A stretch of 64,000 nt of DNA. Origin: Deltaproteobacteria bacterium. GTDB taxonomy: Bacteria; Myxococcota_A; UBA9042; PHBI01. This document shows positions 63,382 through 64,000 of the stretch, in pieces (within the stretch, counting starts at the first letter, position 1; each line of letters begins with the position of its first letter). The stretch is from the NCBI GenBank assembly GCA_011526585.1, contig WYBB01000151.1, forward strand, positions 1 to 64,000, read 5' to 3'. Under the pieces are notes generated by a model. That model ran no database searches. It saw only the letters and a program-made list of their open reading frames with translations, and was not told the origin of the DNA. The position numbers were made by a program, and so were the translations under genes.

Positions 63382-64000
63382 ATGCACGACGTCAAGTGGG
63401 TGCTCGAGCACCTCGACGAGGCGAACGCGCGCCTCAAGAAGCGTGGCCCGGCGCTCGGCTTCGAGTCGTTGTCGGCGCTGGCGGACGAGCGGCGGCGCGC
63501 GGTGCAGCGACACAACGAGCTCAGGGCGGAGCAGAACCGGCTCTCGAAGGAGTTCGGGGCGGCCCAGAAGACGCTGCCGGCGGAGGCACAGGCCGAGCTG
63601 CGCGAACGGCTGAAGGCGATGTCGAACGAGGTCAAGGAGCTCGACCAGCGCCAAAAGGAGCTCGACCAGGCGCTCGACGACGCGGCGCTGCTGATCCCGA
63701 ACATGCCGCAGGCCGAGACGCCGGAGGGCACGAGCGAGGCGGACAACGTCGAGGTTCGGCGTTGGGGGACCCCGAAGGAGCATGCGTTCGCGGCGCTCGA
63801 GCACGACGAGCTCGGGCAGCGCCGGGGGATCCTGGACTTCGACGCGGCGGCCCGTCTGTCGGGAAACGGCTTCGCGCTCTATCGGGGCGCGGGCGCGAGG
63901 CTCGAGCGTGCGCTGCAGTCGTTCTTCCTGGACTCACACACCGAGAAGCACGGCTACGAGGAGGTGCTGACACCGTTCATCGTGCGACGCGAGTGCATGA
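63382..64000 (+). CDS. serS: Seryl-tRNA synthetase, N-terminal part (runs off the window)
   Basis: Starts at ATG 63382, three bases after the rne stop, and stays open to the end of the window (206 codons). The N-terminal coiled coil that contacts tRNA-Ser is seen (~25-100, 'LRAEQNRLSKEFGAAQKTL', 'LKAMSNEVKELDQRQKELDQAL'), followed by LIPNMPQAETPEG and the start of the catalytic domain ('SGNGFALYRGAGARLERAL', 'HGYEEVLTPFIV'). Motif 1 and the later motifs are outside. Confidence 0.92.
   Translation, partial: MHDVKWVLEHLDEANARLKKRGPALGFESLSALADERRRAVQRHNELRAEQNRLSKEFGAAQKTLPAEAQAELRERLKAMSNEVKELDQRQKELDQALDDAALLIPNMPQAETPEGTSEADNVEVRRWGTPKEHAFAALEHDELGQRRGILDFDAAARLSGNGFALYRGAGARLERALQSFFLDSHTEKHGYEEVLTPFIVRRECM

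Noticed and set aside
59371..63804. 1477-residue minus-strand open frame opposite rne
   Set aside because: It is a high-GC shadow: no starts with SD, low-complexity Arg/Ala/Leu content, and rne on the other strand is unmistakable.

Overview
This is a roughly 70% GC, densely coded stretch of bacterial chromosome. The gene content fits a Gram-negative deltaproteobacterial or Myxococcota-type organism. Signs of this are many lipoproteins with acidic, Thr/Asp/Ala-rich or Cys-rich stalks, a membrane Ser/Thr kinase with a PEGA-like sensor region, a very long S41 protease of the kind found in myxobacteria, two RNase E/G paralogues, and an rpoN-hpf-rapZ run. The assignment is inference from gene content; no rRNA or tRNA gene was found.

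Layout. 1-6 kb: a truncated alpha-2-macroglobulin fragment, a lipoprotein, a TIMP/NTR-like protein, a membrane protein and two papain-like-fold secreted proteins. 6.05-10.04 kb: five genes joined by 4-base start/stop overlaps (PqqD-like chaperone with a conserved tail, HPr-kinase-like protein, two GT2 glycosyltransferases, NTP_transf_5 nucleotidyltransferase), a cassette of RiPP or cell-surface modification type. 10-18.2 kb: ferrochelatase, a double-ACT protein, an IscA-like domain without cysteines, an L,D-transpeptidase and three further lipoproteins. 18.4-23.4 kb: an unknown gene translationally coupled to a 1440-residue NERD/pseudokinase/kinase protein resembling PglW of type 2 BREX, without other BREX genes. 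23.4-29.1 kb is accessory in character: a VapBC-type toxin-antitoxin pair with a perfect 30-bp palindromic operator, a broken thymidylate-kinase-like gene, a HEAT-like unknown gene, an HNH protein with a duplicated module, an epimerase and a small ORF.

29-48.5 kb is mostly housekeeping: M18 aminopeptidase, LOG phosphoribohydrolase, rapZ, hpf, rpoN, rng, a Uma2-type nuclease, cyclophilin lipoprotein, PEGA kinase, dapB-dapA, ffh, terC and nhaR. 48.5-64 kb: S41 protease, double AAA ATPase, CYTH protein, a coiled-coil protein with five short linear repeats and a C-terminal helix-hairpin-helix, an OmpA/BON protein, a GT39-like membrane enzyme, rne and the start of serS.

A short palindromic repeat (GGGCGGCC-ACGAG-GGCCGCCC followed by CTAC) occurs seven times, mainly at gene 3' ends. 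One copy ends the alpha-2-macroglobulin fragment, and another lies inside a 49-bp tandem duplication that also copied the end of a gene. The most interesting items are the PqqD/HprK cassette, the coupled PglW-like pair, the cysteine-less IscA-like protein, the five-repeat HhH protein and the leaderless toxin-antitoxin promoter.
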